NCBI GenBank assembly: GCA_029432775.1
Contig: JAROAZ010000029.1
Location: 17,661-81,660 of the forward strand
From: Pontiellaceae bacterium B12227
GTDB taxonomy: Bacteria > Verrucomicrobiota > Kiritimatiellia > Kiritimatiellales > Pontiellaceae
Length of the DNA: 64,000 bases
Direction of reading: 5' to 3'
In this document: piece by piece, positions 25,830 through 33,816 of the stretch
How positions within the stretch are numbered: position 1 is the first letter of the stretch
How the letters are laid out: each line of letters starts with the position of its first letter
Notes under the pieces: generated by a model
The model's input: only the letters and a program-made list of their open reading frames with translations
Database searches by the model: none
What the model was told of the DNA's origin: nothing
Position numbers and translations under genes: made by a program

Positions 25830-27011
25830 ATGAATTTTAAACGTACCTTATTAGTCGCCCTATCCCTATTTTCCATTCAGGCGCAGGCCATCGACTTTCT
25901 TGCCACCAATGAATACTACGTTGGCAAGTCAATGGTTATCGATTCCGAGCAATGGGTGATTGCCGGACTGGCCGCCACGGACGGCACATTCGAAAACGAC
26001 CTGAACATCATCACCGGCAACCCGCTGAACCTCAATGGGCGCTACAATGGCAACGTTACGGGCGCCGCATCCATTGAGGCCAACCTGAACGGAGTCTGTG
26101 AGCGGAACCTACGATTATTTGGCGGCACAGTAAAAATCAACGGAGCCGTCGGCGGAAACCTGATGGCGGTAGCCGACAACATTATCATCACAACCAATGC
26201 CATTATTGAAGGCGATGTCCTTCTGCTGGCCAACAGCGTGGTGCAGGAAGGTGAGATCGAAGGCGATGTCAGCATCACCGCATCCCGCATCACCACCCTC
26301 GCCGGCACGATCGGCGGAAACACCTCCGTTACTTCACAGGAGATACTCCTGACTGGCGACGCCCGCTTGGCGGGAGACCTGAAATATAAATCCCCGAAGA
26401 CTCTTTATCCCGACGAGGGCATCGTTGGAGGAGCCGTTAACAAACTTCTTCCCCCCTCCCTACTTGCCCCGAACCGTCTCTATAAAATCGGCATCTGGTT
26501 CATGGCAGCCCTGCTGGCCGGAATTCCGTTTATTACCCTCTTCCCCATGACGACGGCCATGGCCTCGCAATTGATACGCCGCTCTCCATGGCGCTGTCTG
26601 CTGATCGGCATGCTGGCCTCCGGCGCACTTCCAATCCTTGGAATTATGTGCATTTCTTCGCTGATCGGCGTGCCCCTCGGAGCCCTGTTGCTCGCAACCT
26701 GGGCCGTGATGGCCTATCTGAGCCGCATTATTATGGGCCTCGTCATCGGCACGCTGATTCTTCGCGGAAAAGGAAATTCCATCGGTAAAGTGCTGGCGGC
26801 CATGGCCATTGGGCTGGCTTTGATCTATGCCTCCACGATTAACCCTTCCATTGGTGTACCAATTCAAATGATGGTCTTGTGGTTGGGCATGGGATCGCTT
26901 ATCCTTTCCCTGCTTGAAAAGCGGAGACTGATTCTGCAGGTCCCGAATAATTTGAAGAAATTGGAAAAACTGAGAGACGAAAAATTCAATCCCGAGGAGG
27001 ACAATTCATGA
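25830..27011 (+). CDS. Bactofilin-like repeat domain fused to a membrane domain
   Basis: 393 residues. Signal peptide (about 1-20), then a right-handed beta-helix type region (35-185) with regular GxVxGN/GDV repeats (NGRYNGNVTGA, NGAVGGNLMAV, IEGDVLLLANS, IEGDVSITA, TIGGNTSVTS) like polymer-forming bactofilins, followed by four or five membrane helices (205-360). The repeat domain would be outside the cytoplasm, unlike classical cytoplasmic bactofilins. It is sandwiched between nfeD and floA and overlaps floA by ATGA, so it likely belongs to the same membrane-domain system. The palindrome at 26629 encodes LPILGI inside the first membrane hairpin. Confidence 0.75.
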   Translation: MNFKRTLLVALSLFSIQAQAIDFLATNEYYVGKSMVIDSEQWVIAGLAATDGTFENDLNIITGNPLNLNGRYNGNVTGAASIEANLNGVCERNLRLFGGTVKINGAVGGNLMAVADNIIITTNAIIEGDVLLLANSVVQEGEIEGDVSITASRITTLAGTIGGNTSVTSQEILLTGDARLAGDLKYKSPKTLYPDEGIVGGAVNKLLPPSLLAPNRLYKIGIWFMAALLAGIPFITLFPMTTAMASQLIRRSPWRCLLIGMLASGALPILGIMCISSLIGVPLGALLLATWAVMAYLSRIIMGLVIGTLILRGKGNSIGKVLAAMAIGLALIYASTINPSIGVPIQMMVLWLGMGSLILSLLEKRRLILQVPNNLKKLEKLRDEKFNPEEDNS

Positions 27012-28030
27012 CATATTCATGGCCAGTGATCATTATACTCGCAGCATTCGTTTTAGCATTTCTGGTATTCGTACTACCGGTCATCGGACTGTGGGTTCGC
27101 GCCACCTTTTCCGGCGTGAAAGTCAAAGTCTGGGGCGATCTGGTTGGAATGCGCCTGCGCCGCGTTCCACCGAGCCAGGTGGTCCTCACCTACATTTCAG
27201 CCGCGAAAGCCGGCATCGAGATGAATCCCAGCATCCTGGAGGCGCACTATCTGGCCGGCGGCAGCATGCAGAATGTGGTACGCGCCCTGATCGCGGCCGA
27301 TAAAGCCAATATCGACCTCACCTTCCAGCAGGCCGCCGCCATCGACCTCGCCGGTCGTAACATCGTTGATGCGGTACAGACTTCAGTAAACCCGAAAGTC
27401 ATCGACTGCCCCGGCGTTAACTCGGCCAACGGCATGCTGGACGCGGTAGCGAAAGACGGCATCCGTCTGCTCGTTAAAGCCCGGGTCACCGTGCGCACCA
27501 ACCTCGACCGCCTCGTCGGCGGTGCCACCGAAGAAACCATTATTGCCCGTGTCGGCCAGGGCATTGTCAGCGCCATCGGCTCCATGGCCTCCTATAAAAA
27601 TGTGCTCGAAAACCCGGATTCCATCAGCCGTAAAGTACTCGAAAGCGGACTCGATGCGCAGACCGCCTTCGAAATCGTTTCCATCGATATTGCCGATGTT
27701 TCCGTGGCCGGGGTTGGCCAGATTGCCAACGTGGGCGCCAAACTGGAAACCGACCGCGCCGATGCCGACAAGATTATGCGGCAGGCCGAGGCCGAAGGTC
27801 GCCGTGCCATGGCGATTGCCACCGAGCAGGAAATGCGCGCCCGCGTTCAGGAGATGCAGGCGAAAGTAATCGAAGCCCAGGCCGAAGTGCCGCTGGCCAT
27901 GGCCGAAGCCTTCCGCAAAGGTAATCTGGGTGTGATGGATTTCTACCGCATGCAGAACATTATGGCCGACACTTCCATGCGCGAATCGCTCGCCGGCGGT
28001 GAAGACGAAACAGAAGAAACTGGTAAATAA
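27008..28030 (+). CDS. floA: Flotillin-like protein FloA
   Basis: 340 residues. One N-terminal membrane hairpin (about 5-30), the SPFH-type domain with VPPSQVVLTYISAAKAGIEM, KANIDLTFQQAAAIDLAGRN, VRTNLDRLVGGATEETIIARVGQGI, and a C-terminal coiled coil rich in Ala/Glu (RADADKIMRQAEAEGRRAMA). This is the FloA (YqfA) family, which scaffolds membrane microdomains at the cytoplasmic face. Start overlaps the preceding stop by 4 nt. A GC-rich hairpin (28038-28057) follows without a T-run. Confidence 0.95.
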   Translation: MTYSWPVIIILAAFVLAFLVFVLPVIGLWVRATFSGVKVKVWGDLVGMRLRRVPPSQVVLTYISAAKAGIEMNPSILEAHYLAGGSMQNVVRALIAADKANIDLTFQQAAAIDLAGRNIVDAVQTSVNPKVIDCPGVNSANGMLDAVAKDGIRLLVKARVTVRTNLDRLVGGATEETIIARVGQGIVSAIGSMASYKNVLENPDSISRKVLESGLDAQTAFEIVSIDIADVSVAGVGQIANVGAKLETDRADADKIMRQAEAEGRRAMAIATEQEMRARVQEMQAKVIEAQAEVPLAMAEAFRKGNLGVMDFYRMQNIMADTSMRESLAGGEDETEETGK

Positions 28031-28066
28031 TCTGGAGGGCCCGGTTCAACCCGGGCCGCATGCTCA

Positions 28067-28639
28067 ATGGATGATTTAATTCCATTCTTAGTTTTCATCG
28101 TTATCGCGCTGATTAACCTTGGAAAGTTCGTGCTCGAAAAGAAGGCGAAAGGCAGCCCGCCGGCAACGGATGAAAAGCAACCGCCCTCGCGAACCGAACC
28201 ATCGGCGCTCGAAGATTTCTTCGGGAAGCTGGCTGAAAAGCTTGAGCCCCAGCCGACGCCGGTTCCGGATTGGCCGGAAGGGTATGAAAAACCCGACTAC
28301 CTTTCAGAACAGGAAGAGTACGAAACGGAGCAGGAGGCGTTCAACCCCGAGCCGGTGGCTGAGATGATTCCCCTGCCAACGGTTCAGGAAGCCCCCCCTC
28401 CTCCGTCGGAAATTCATACAACTTCCCTGAAAACCGCCATGGCGTCCATGCCTGCTATCTCATCAGGCATGGGCAGTCTACGCCTGCCCTCTTCACCGGG
28501 CATGAATTCCAGTACTGGCGGATCCATACACTTTTCATTGAAAAGTAAAAAGGCTCTCCGCAAGGCCGTGCTGGCTAATATTGTCTTCAGTGCCCCGCGC
28601 GCTTTCGATGCCTCTTTTGAGAACACGATCGTAAAATAA
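28067..28639 (+). CDS. Single-span protein with disordered middle, FloA neighbour
   Basis: 190 residues. N-terminal membrane helix (4-22), a Pro/Glu-rich disordered region (30-150), and a short basic C-terminal module (SLKSKKALRKAVLANIVFSAPRAF). A similar end motif, of the type lysine/arginine-rich followed by APRA or PPRAL, is common in proteins next to floA in PVC-group bacteria as far as I recall. It follows floA by 36 nt and is probably the last gene of that operon. Function unknown. Confidence 0.65.
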   Translation: MDDLIPFLVFIVIALINLGKFVLEKKAKGSPPATDEKQPPSRTEPSALEDFFGKLAEKLEPQPTPVPDWPEGYEKPDYLSEQEEYETEQEAFNPEPVAEMIPLPTVQEAPPPPSEIHTTSLKTAMASMPAISSGMGSLRLPSSPGMNSSTGGSIHFSLKSKKALRKAVLANIVFSAPRAFDASFENTIVK

Positions 28640-28644
28640 TCGAC

Positions 28645-28659
28645 TTCCAGGGTTTGGAA
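28645..28659. repeat. Dispersed palindrome TTCCAGGGTTTGGAA
   Basis: Exact consensus copy in the short gap between the FloA-operon end and the inositol-monophosphatase gene, 36 nt before its start. Confidence 0.9.
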
Positions 28660-28695
28660 GTTGCCAAGACCTTCGCGGTTTAGCTTAATAACGAT

Positions 28696-29484
28696 ATGAA
28701 CGATATCCCGTTAAGCCATCTACTCGATGTGGCCATCTGCGCAGCAGAAGCCGCAGGAAAACACGCGCTCGAAAACAAAGAGCGCCGCACGGAAACTAAC
28801 GAAGACTTCGCGCACGACGTTAAACTGGTGCTCGATGTGGAGAGTCAGAAAAAGGCGGAGACCATGATCCTTTCCGAGTTTCCTGACCATGGAATTCTCG
28901 GCGAGGAAGACGAAACTCCGAATCATAATTCCGCCTACGAATGGGTGATTGACCCGATCGACGGGACCATGAACTTTTCCCATGGTTTTGAATACTGGTG
29001 CTCCTCCGTTGCCGTCCGGAAGAATCAGAAGGTAGTCGCCGGTTGCGTTTATGCACCCGACTTCAATACGTTTTATACGGCGCACATAGAAGAGACTGCC
29101 AAAGTCAACGGGGTGCCGATTCAGGTTTCTCCAACCGAGTCATTACAACGGGCCATGATCTTCACCGGCCTCTCCAAAGAGATGGAAGGCTCCCGTGAGC
29201 CCCATCTGGATATGTTCCGTATGCTGGCGCTTAACAGCAAAAAAGTGCGCATCAACGGAGCCGCCGCGCTTGACCTCTGCCGCGTGGCCGACGGCACCTG
29301 CGATGGCTTTTTTGAAACCGGGATCTATCTATGGGACTATGCCGCAGCCGGGCTGATTGCCGAACAGGCCGGAGCCCTAATGGCCACCTATCCCCGGGAC
29401 GGCGTTCCCCATGGAGCAACCGTTCTCTGTTCCAATGAACATCTTATTGAAGGTCTGCGGGCCATATATACGAAGTGCATCTGA
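28696..29484 (+). CDS. suhB: Inositol monophosphatase family protein
   Basis: 262 residues. Metal-binding motifs of the family are present: LGEEDE near 73, DPIDGTMNFSHG near 90, and WDYAAAGLIAEQAGA near 215. Members hydrolyse inositol-1-phosphate or related phosphomonoesters with Mg2+, and bacterial SuhB also acts in rRNA transcription. The N-terminal region and size are normal. A word-repeat dyad follows. Confidence 0.85.
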   Translation: MNDIPLSHLLDVAICAAEAAGKHALENKERRTETNEDFAHDVKLVLDVESQKKAETMILSEFPDHGILGEEDETPNHNSAYEWVIDPIDGTMNFSHGFEYWCSSVAVRKNQKVVAGCVYAPDFNTFYTAHIEETAKVNGVPIQVSPTESLQRAMIFTGLSKEMEGSREPHLDMFRMLALNSKKVRINGAAALDLCRVADGTCDGFFETGIYLWDYAAAGLIAEQAGALMATYPRDGVPHGATVLCSNEHLIEGLRAIYTKCI

Positions 29485-29499
29485 TGCGACGACCTCCAG

Positions 29500-29603
29500 C
29501 ATTGCCGATTTCTGATTGCCGATTGCCGATTGGTCGGTCTGCGACAGCCTTAGAAAAAATAAGGTCAACGCCGCTTGAATTCCACAAATCGGCAATCAAA
29601 AAT
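29500..29603. repeat. Word-repeat dyad, GATTGCCGA class (second copy)
   Basis: Left arm 29500-29532 strings CATTGCCGATT, TGATTGCCGATT and GCCGATT; right arm 29586-29603 contains AAATCGGCAATCAAAAATGA. Same words as 24401-24520. It fills the gap before the methyltransferase gene. Confidence 0.65.
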
Positions 29604-29662
29604 GAATTCTTCCAATGCATGTGCTTACGCACCGCGAAATGGCAAATCACGGAACCCACATC

Positions 29663-30496
29663 ATGACTAAGAAAAAAAAGAACCTCCCCGACATTCACTG
29701 GCTCTATGAAGCCTCCGTTCAGAACGTGGATACCGATCTGGATTTCGGCAAGCGGGTATATTCCAAACATTGGAAACGCAAACCGCTGACCGTGCGCGAA
29801 GATTTCTGCGGAACCGCCAAACTCGCCGCCCGCTGGGTGCAGCGCAGCAAGTTGAACCAAGCCTGGGGCATCGATTTTCATCAGCCCACTCTCGACTGGG
29901 GCGTAAAATACAACGTTTCGGAACTGACCGATAAACAAAAAGAGCGCCTCCACCTGATCTGTGGCGATGTGCTGGAAAAAAACACCCCCAAAGTCGACCT
30001 CGCCTTTGCACTGAACTTTTCGTTCTGCGTATTCAAACAGCGCGATGTGCTGCGCGAATATTATAAACGCGTTTATAAATCGCTGAACAAAGAAGGCCTC
30101 TTTGTCATGGACATCTATGGCGGCACTGAATCCGTTACGGTCAAATGCGACGATGTCCGCGAAATCCCCGGCATCACGACCCCGGAAGGCGTAAAAATTC
30201 CTGACTTTGAATATATCTGGGATCAGGCCGAGTATAACCCGATCAACCACGACACCACCTGCCACATCCACTTCAAAGTTCCGGGCTTCGGAAAAATTGA
30301 AAAAGCCTTCACCTATGAATGGCGTCTCTGGACGCTCATGGAAATGCAGGAAATCCTGCTCGAAGCCGGCTTCTCCAAAGCCGAGGTCTACCTGCACGAT
30401 TTCGACGACGAAGGCGAGTCCGACGAAATCTTCCGCCTGCGCAAAACCTATGAAAACGTTCAGGGCTGGGTCGCCTATGTGGTGGGGGTGAAATGA
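29663..30496 (+). CDS. Class I SAM-dependent methyltransferase
   Basis: 277 residues from ATG 29663 (upstream in-frame ATGs at 29615 and 29639 would add a non-homologous start). The N-terminal part has REDFCGTAKLAARWV (motif I), then WGIDFHQPTLDWG (motif II) and LICGDVLEKNTPKVDLAFALNFS, all of the methyltransferase fold. The C-terminal half is beta-rich. Substrate unknown. The palindrome at 29761 encodes SKHWK just before motif I. It overlaps the acetyltransferase gene unit by spacing of one base, so both are one operon. Confidence 0.8.
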   Translation: MTKKKKNLPDIHWLYEASVQNVDTDLDFGKRVYSKHWKRKPLTVREDFCGTAKLAARWVQRSKLNQAWGIDFHQPTLDWGVKYNVSELTDKQKERLHLICGDVLEKNTPKVDLAFALNFSFCVFKQRDVLREYYKRVYKSLNKEGLFVMDIYGGTESVTVKCDDVREIPGITTPEGVKIPDFEYIWDQAEYNPINHDTTCHIHFKVPGFGKIEKAFTYEWRLWTLMEMQEILLEAGFSKAEVYLHDFDDEGESDEIFRLRKTYENVQGWVAYVVGVK

Positions 30497-30497
30497 T

Positions 30498-30977
30498 ATG
30501 ACTGGCGTCGTCAGGGCTGATCTATGCGATGCCTCGCACGCCTCGGCCGTCATCCATTTGCTCAACGAATACGCTATCGACATCATGGGCGGCGGCGAGA
30601 AACTATCCGAATTCAGCCGCGAGCATTTAGTTACCGAACTAAAAAAACGCGCCGATTGCCGGATAGTTTTGGCCTTTATCGATGACGTACCCGCGGGCCT
30701 CGCAATCTGCTTCGAAGGCTTCTCCACTTTCCAATGCGCCCCGATCATGAATATTCATGACCTCGCGGTCGCACCCGATTTCCGCGGCCGCGGCTTATCC
30801 AAACAGTTGCTCGCGAAAGTGGAGGAAATCGCAATAGAAACCAACTGTTGTAAAATCACCCTTGAGGTGCTCGAGGGCAACACCATCGCCCGCTCGGCCT
30901 ATCACCAGTTTGGCTTCACGGGATACGAGCTCAATCCCGGAATGGGGAAAGCCCTGTTCTACGAGAAAAAATTGTGA
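30498..30977 (+). CDS. GNAT-family N-acetyltransferase
   Basis: 159 residues with the GNAT acetyl-CoA motif VAPDFRGRGLSKQLL near 92 and the C-terminal LEVLEGNTIARSAYHQFGF. Likely acetylates a small amine or a protein terminus; substrate unknown. It starts one base after the methyltransferase stop, so the two are co-translated. Confidence 0.85.
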   Translation: MTGVVRADLCDASHASAVIHLLNEYAIDIMGGGEKLSEFSREHLVTELKKRADCRIVLAFIDDVPAGLAICFEGFSTFQCAPIMNIHDLAVAPDFRGRGLSKQLLAKVEEIAIETNCCKITLEVLEGNTIARSAYHQFGFTGYELNPGMGKALFYEKKL

Positions 30978-31054
30978 GCAATGCCTGAACCTCAGACAAA
31001 CTATTCATTATTGGTCCTTCGCGATCTTTGCGCTCTTCTGTTAAATAATCCGTT

Positions 31055-31711
31055 ATGAAAACACGAAAAGAACGAGCAGAATACGTTGGTCGGAAACTGG
31101 AAGAACTCTATCCAGAGGTTCCGATCCCTTTGGACCACACCGATGCCTTTACCCTCTTAATTGCCGTGCTGCTTTCTGCGCAATGCACCGACAAACGGGT
31201 GAACCTCGTCACGCCCGCCCTTTTTGCTTTGGCAGATAACCCCTACGACATGCAGAAACTTTCCGAAGAAGAGATTCTGGAATGCATCAAAACCTGTGGC
31301 CTGGCGAAGAGCAAAGCGCGGAATATTAAGAAACTGGCCGATGTGGTGGTGAATGAATACGACGGCGAGGTTCCGGCTGATTTTGAGAAGTTGGAACGGC
31401 TCGCCGGGGTCGGCCACAAAACCGCCAGCGTTGTAATGATCCATGCCTTTAAAATTCCCGCCTTCCCTGTCGATACTCACATCCATCGCCTCGCACAGCG
31501 TTGGGGCCTGACCAAGGGCAAAAACGTGGAACAGACCGAAGCGGACCTGAAAAAACTCTATCCTAAGGAAAAATGGGAAGACCTGCACCTGCAGTTCATT
31601 ACCTACGGTCGGGAATACTGCACCGCCCGCGGCTGCGACGGCACCGTCTGCGAAATATGCCGCACCACCTACCCCAATCGAAAGAAGCCTTTTGTTTTCA
31701 ATAAGGCCTAA
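31055..31711 (+). CDS. nth: Endonuclease III with an atypical iron-sulphur Cys set
   Basis: 218 residues. DNA glycosylase/AP lyase for oxidised pyrimidines. Helix-hairpin-helix LAGVGHKTASVV with catalytic Lys near 120, and catalytic Asp in FPVDTHIHR near 138. The C-terminal cysteines read CTARGCDGTVCEIC followed by RTTYPNRKK, i.e. C-x4-C-x4-C-x2-C, not the canonical C-x6-C-x2-C-x5-C, and the last canonical Cys is absent. The enzyme may carry no cluster, as in some related clades. Confidence 0.9.
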   Translation: MKTRKERAEYVGRKLEELYPEVPIPLDHTDAFTLLIAVLLSAQCTDKRVNLVTPALFALADNPYDMQKLSEEEILECIKTCGLAKSKARNIKKLADVVVNEYDGEVPADFEKLERLAGVGHKTASVVMIHAFKIPAFPVDTHIHRLAQRWGLTKGKNVEQTEADLKKLYPKEKWEDLHLQFITYGREYCTARGCDGTVCEICRTTYPNRKKPFVFNKA

Positions 31712-31757
31712 TTACTCTATACTTACAGCATATATAAAGTATGAATGGGTTCTTACG

Positions 31758-32018
31758 ATGCCGACCATATCTACATTTCTTGGAATTGTAATCCGCATGT
31801 ATTTCGACGAACATGCGCCTCCTCATTTCCACGTAATATATAATGAATTCGAAGCCGCTATAGCGATTGATGGGCTGAAGGTTATGAGAGGTAAACTGCC
31901 GTCCCGAGTTTTAGGCCTTGTTGTAGAATGGGCATCAGCCCACCAAAATGAGCTGGAGAATAACTGGAAGCTTTGCGAACAGCACGAGCTACCTAATAAA
32001 ATTGATCCGTTAGTATAG
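31758..32018 (+). CDS. DUF4160 protein of a two-gene module
   Basis: 86 residues from ATG 31758 (MPTISTFLGIVIRMYFDEHAPPHFHV). The family mark HxPPHFHVIY and an end rich in Glu/Asn are seen. DUF4160 genes very often stand beside DUF2442 genes and have been proposed as toxin-antitoxin-like pairs. Here DUF2442 follows after 9 nt. Sequence is AT-richer than the neighbours, which suggests horizontal gain. Confidence 0.8.
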   Translation: MPTISTFLGIVIRMYFDEHAPPHFHVIYNEFEAAIAIDGLKVMRGKLPSRVLGLVVEWASAHQNELENNWKLCEQHELPNKIDPLV

Positions 32019-32027
32019 GAAACAGTC

Positions 32028-32303
32028 ATGGAAAAAGTCATCTTTGTCCAAGCATTGGAAAACTATCAACTTCAAGTGGAATTCAGTGATGGTGTTAAAG
32101 GGATTGTTAACTGTAAAGGCACCCTCTACGGCTCCGTATTTGAGCCCCTTAAGGATCCTGAGCTGTTTGCACAAGTCGGGATCGATGATTTCGGTGCTGT
32201 TTATTGGCCAAACGGAGCTGATCTGGCCCCGGATGCCATGCATGACAACCTTCTTAAACAACAGCAGAAGGTTGCGGAGGAAACGCCACCCTACAGAGCA
32301 TAA
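32028..32303 (+). CDS. DUF2442 protein, partner of DUF4160
   Basis: 91 residues with the DUF2442 features VQALENYQLQVEFSDGVKG and WPNGADLAPDAMHD. It is the small second gene of the module. The short Gly and acidic content and the pairing fit a putative antitoxin-like partner, but no experiment is known to me for this pair. A near-copy of the palindrome at 32046 falls at VQALEN, which is also the family's own conserved segment. Confidence 0.8.
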   Translation: MEKVIFVQALENYQLQVEFSDGVKGIVNCKGTLYGSVFEPLKDPELFAQVGIDDFGAVYWPNGADLAPDAMHDNLLKQQQKVAEETPPYRA

Positions 32304-32352
32304 GCTTCGTATCCCGCTGAGCCACCACCCTGAAATTGATCACTATTGAATC

Positions 32353-32367
32353 TTCCAATCATTGGAA
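32353..32367. repeat. Dispersed palindrome TTCCAATCATTGGAA
   Basis: Exact intergenic copy, 94 nt upstream of the ferredoxin gene start, in a region with no gene. Confidence 0.9.
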
Positions 32368-32461
32368 AATTCTAAGAAAAAAGCGTTTCTTGACTCCCAT
32401 CAAGGAACGCTTTCCTGTTTTGGGGCAATCTCTGCTCAACAATTTAAACAAGGAACTGACC

Positions 32462-33274
32462 ATGAAACGTAAAATTATCGAAATCGATGAAGACCTCTGC
32501 AACGGATGCGGCGACTGTATTGTGGGTTGCGCGGAAGGCGCCCTTCAGCTGGTGAATGGGAAAGCCAAAATGGTGAAAGAAGATTTCTGCGACGGCTTCG
32601 GCGACTGCATCGGCACCTGCCCGACCGGCGCACTCCAGATTGTCGAACGCGAAGCGGCGGCCTATGACATTGATGCCACCCGCGAACACGTGGCCAAAAT
32701 GGGCGATGAAGCCCTGAAGAAATTTGACGAAGCAAACGCAGAACACGATGCAAAAGAGAAGGAGTCTAAAATGGAAAAACCGAAAATGGGCGGATGCCCC
32801 GGCATGCAGGTTCGTATGGCAGAAAAAAAAGCAACGGCCGCTAAACCGGCAACCACCACCGTTGAAGGCGGCGGACAGGTGATTAAATCCGATCTGGAAC
32901 AGTGGCCGATTCAGCTCCACCTCGTTCCGCCGACGGCTCCATTCTTCGAAGGCAAGGAACTCGTTATTCTGAGCACCTGTTCCCCGGTTGCCTCTCCTGA
33001 CGTACATTGGCGCTATGTTCGCGGCCGCTCCCTTGTGGTCGCCTGCCCGAAACTCGACAAGACCGAAGGTTATGTTGAAAAGCTCGCCGGTATTATGGCC
33101 GGAAACAACATCCCGAAAGTCATCATCGTACGCATGTCGGTTCCCTGCTGCGGAGGTCTGACCCAGATTACGCAGCAGGCCTACAACGCCAGCGGCCGCA
33201 CCGACCTGATTGTTGAAGAGGTCACCATCGGTCTCGATGGCGAACTGCTCAGCACCAAACAACTGGTGGGATAA
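32462..33274 (+). CDS. 4Fe-4S ferredoxin-domain protein
   Basis: 270 residues from ATG 32462, with AAGGAA upstream. The N-terminal ferredoxin has one complete cluster motif, CNGCGDCIVGC, and a second CDGFGDCIGTCP in which the second Cys is replaced by Phe, so one cluster may be incomplete. Then a charged linker with a GGCPGMQ motif, and a C-terminal domain carrying CSPVASPDVHW, ACPKLDKTEGY and SVPCCGG, which looks like a second Cys-rich redox module. It probably transfers electrons to an unknown partner. Family not identified further. Confidence 0.7.
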   Translation: MKRKIIEIDEDLCNGCGDCIVGCAEGALQLVNGKAKMVKEDFCDGFGDCIGTCPTGALQIVEREAAAYDIDATREHVAKMGDEALKKFDEANAEHDAKEKESKMEKPKMGGCPGMQVRMAEKKATAAKPATTTVEGGGQVIKSDLEQWPIQLHLVPPTAPFFEGKELVILSTCSPVASPDVHWRYVRGRSLVVACPKLDKTEGYVEKLAGIMAGNNIPKVIIVRMSVPCCGGLTQITQQAYNASGRTDLIVEEVTIGLDGELLSTKQLVG

Positions 33275-33280
33275 ATAAAA

Positions 33281-33350
33281 AGTCAAAGGTCTGAATGTCC
33301 AAGGTCGAAAGGCCATTGACCCTGGACCTGCGACCTTCAGACCTTAGACT
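33281..33350. repeat. Word-repeat dyad, AGGTC/GACCT class
   Basis: Left arm 33281-33314 (AGTCAAAGGTCTGAATGTCC, AAGGTCGAAAGGCC) and right arm 33315-33350 (TTGACCCTGGACCTGCGACC, TTCAGACCTTAGACT). The reverse complement of the right arm matches the left arm almost throughout. A 5-3-5 hairpin GTCGC-GTA-GCGAC (33351-33363) follows. Related copy at 40096-40164. Confidence 0.85.
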
Positions 33351-33376
33351 GTCGCGTAGCGACATAAGGAAAAACC

Positions 33377-33706
33377 ATGAGCGACTTTATTAACAGACCT
33401 TTAGACCTGAAAAATGAAATCAGCTACGCCGACGGCGCGGTGATCAGTAAAATTCTGCTTAAAAAGGAGGTCGGCAACATTACCCTCTTCTCTTTCGATA
33501 AAGGCCAGGGCCTGAGCGAACACACCTCCCCGTACGATGCAGTGGTGCAGGTGGTCGAAGGAAAAGGATCCTTCATCGTGGATGGCGAAATGAAGACTGT
33601 GGAAGAGGGCGGGATGATCATCATGCCCGCCAACATCCCCCACGATGTTCAAGCCGCCGAGCAGCCCTTCAAAATGCTGCTGACTATGATCCGTTCGGAG
33701 CAATGA
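33377..33706 (+). CDS. Cupin-domain protein
   Basis: 109 residues with the cupin motif arrangement: LSEHTSPYDAVVQVVEGKGSF and the following GGMIIMPANIPHDVQA. A small single-domain cupin of unknown ligand, in the cytoplasm. ATAAGGAAAAAC lies upstream of the ATG. It is flanked by word-repeat dyads on both sides. Confidence 0.85.
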   Translation: MSDFINRPLDLKNEISYADGAVISKILLKKEVGNITLFSFDKGQGLSEHTSPYDAVVQVVEGKGSFIVDGEMKTVEEGGMIIMPANIPHDVQAAEQPFKMLLTMIRSEQ

Positions 33707-33710
33707 TGCT

Positions 33711-33795
33711 CAGTATTAAGTTTCAGGATTTAAGATAGAATCCCCCAGCACCATTTCCCATCGCACCTAAAACTTAACACTTCAAACCTAAAACC
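33711..33795. repeat. Word-repeat dyad, TTAAGTTT class
   Basis: Left arm about 33711-33740 (AGTATTAAGTTTCAGGATTT), right arm 33765-33795 (CCTAAAACTTAACACTTCAA). The reverse complement of the right arm, AAGTGTTAAGTTTTAGG, matches the left arm start. Lies between the cupin and the Crp/Fnr gene. Confidence 0.6.
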
Positions 33796-33816
33796 ATGAA
33801 ACCGGCTACACCGGTT

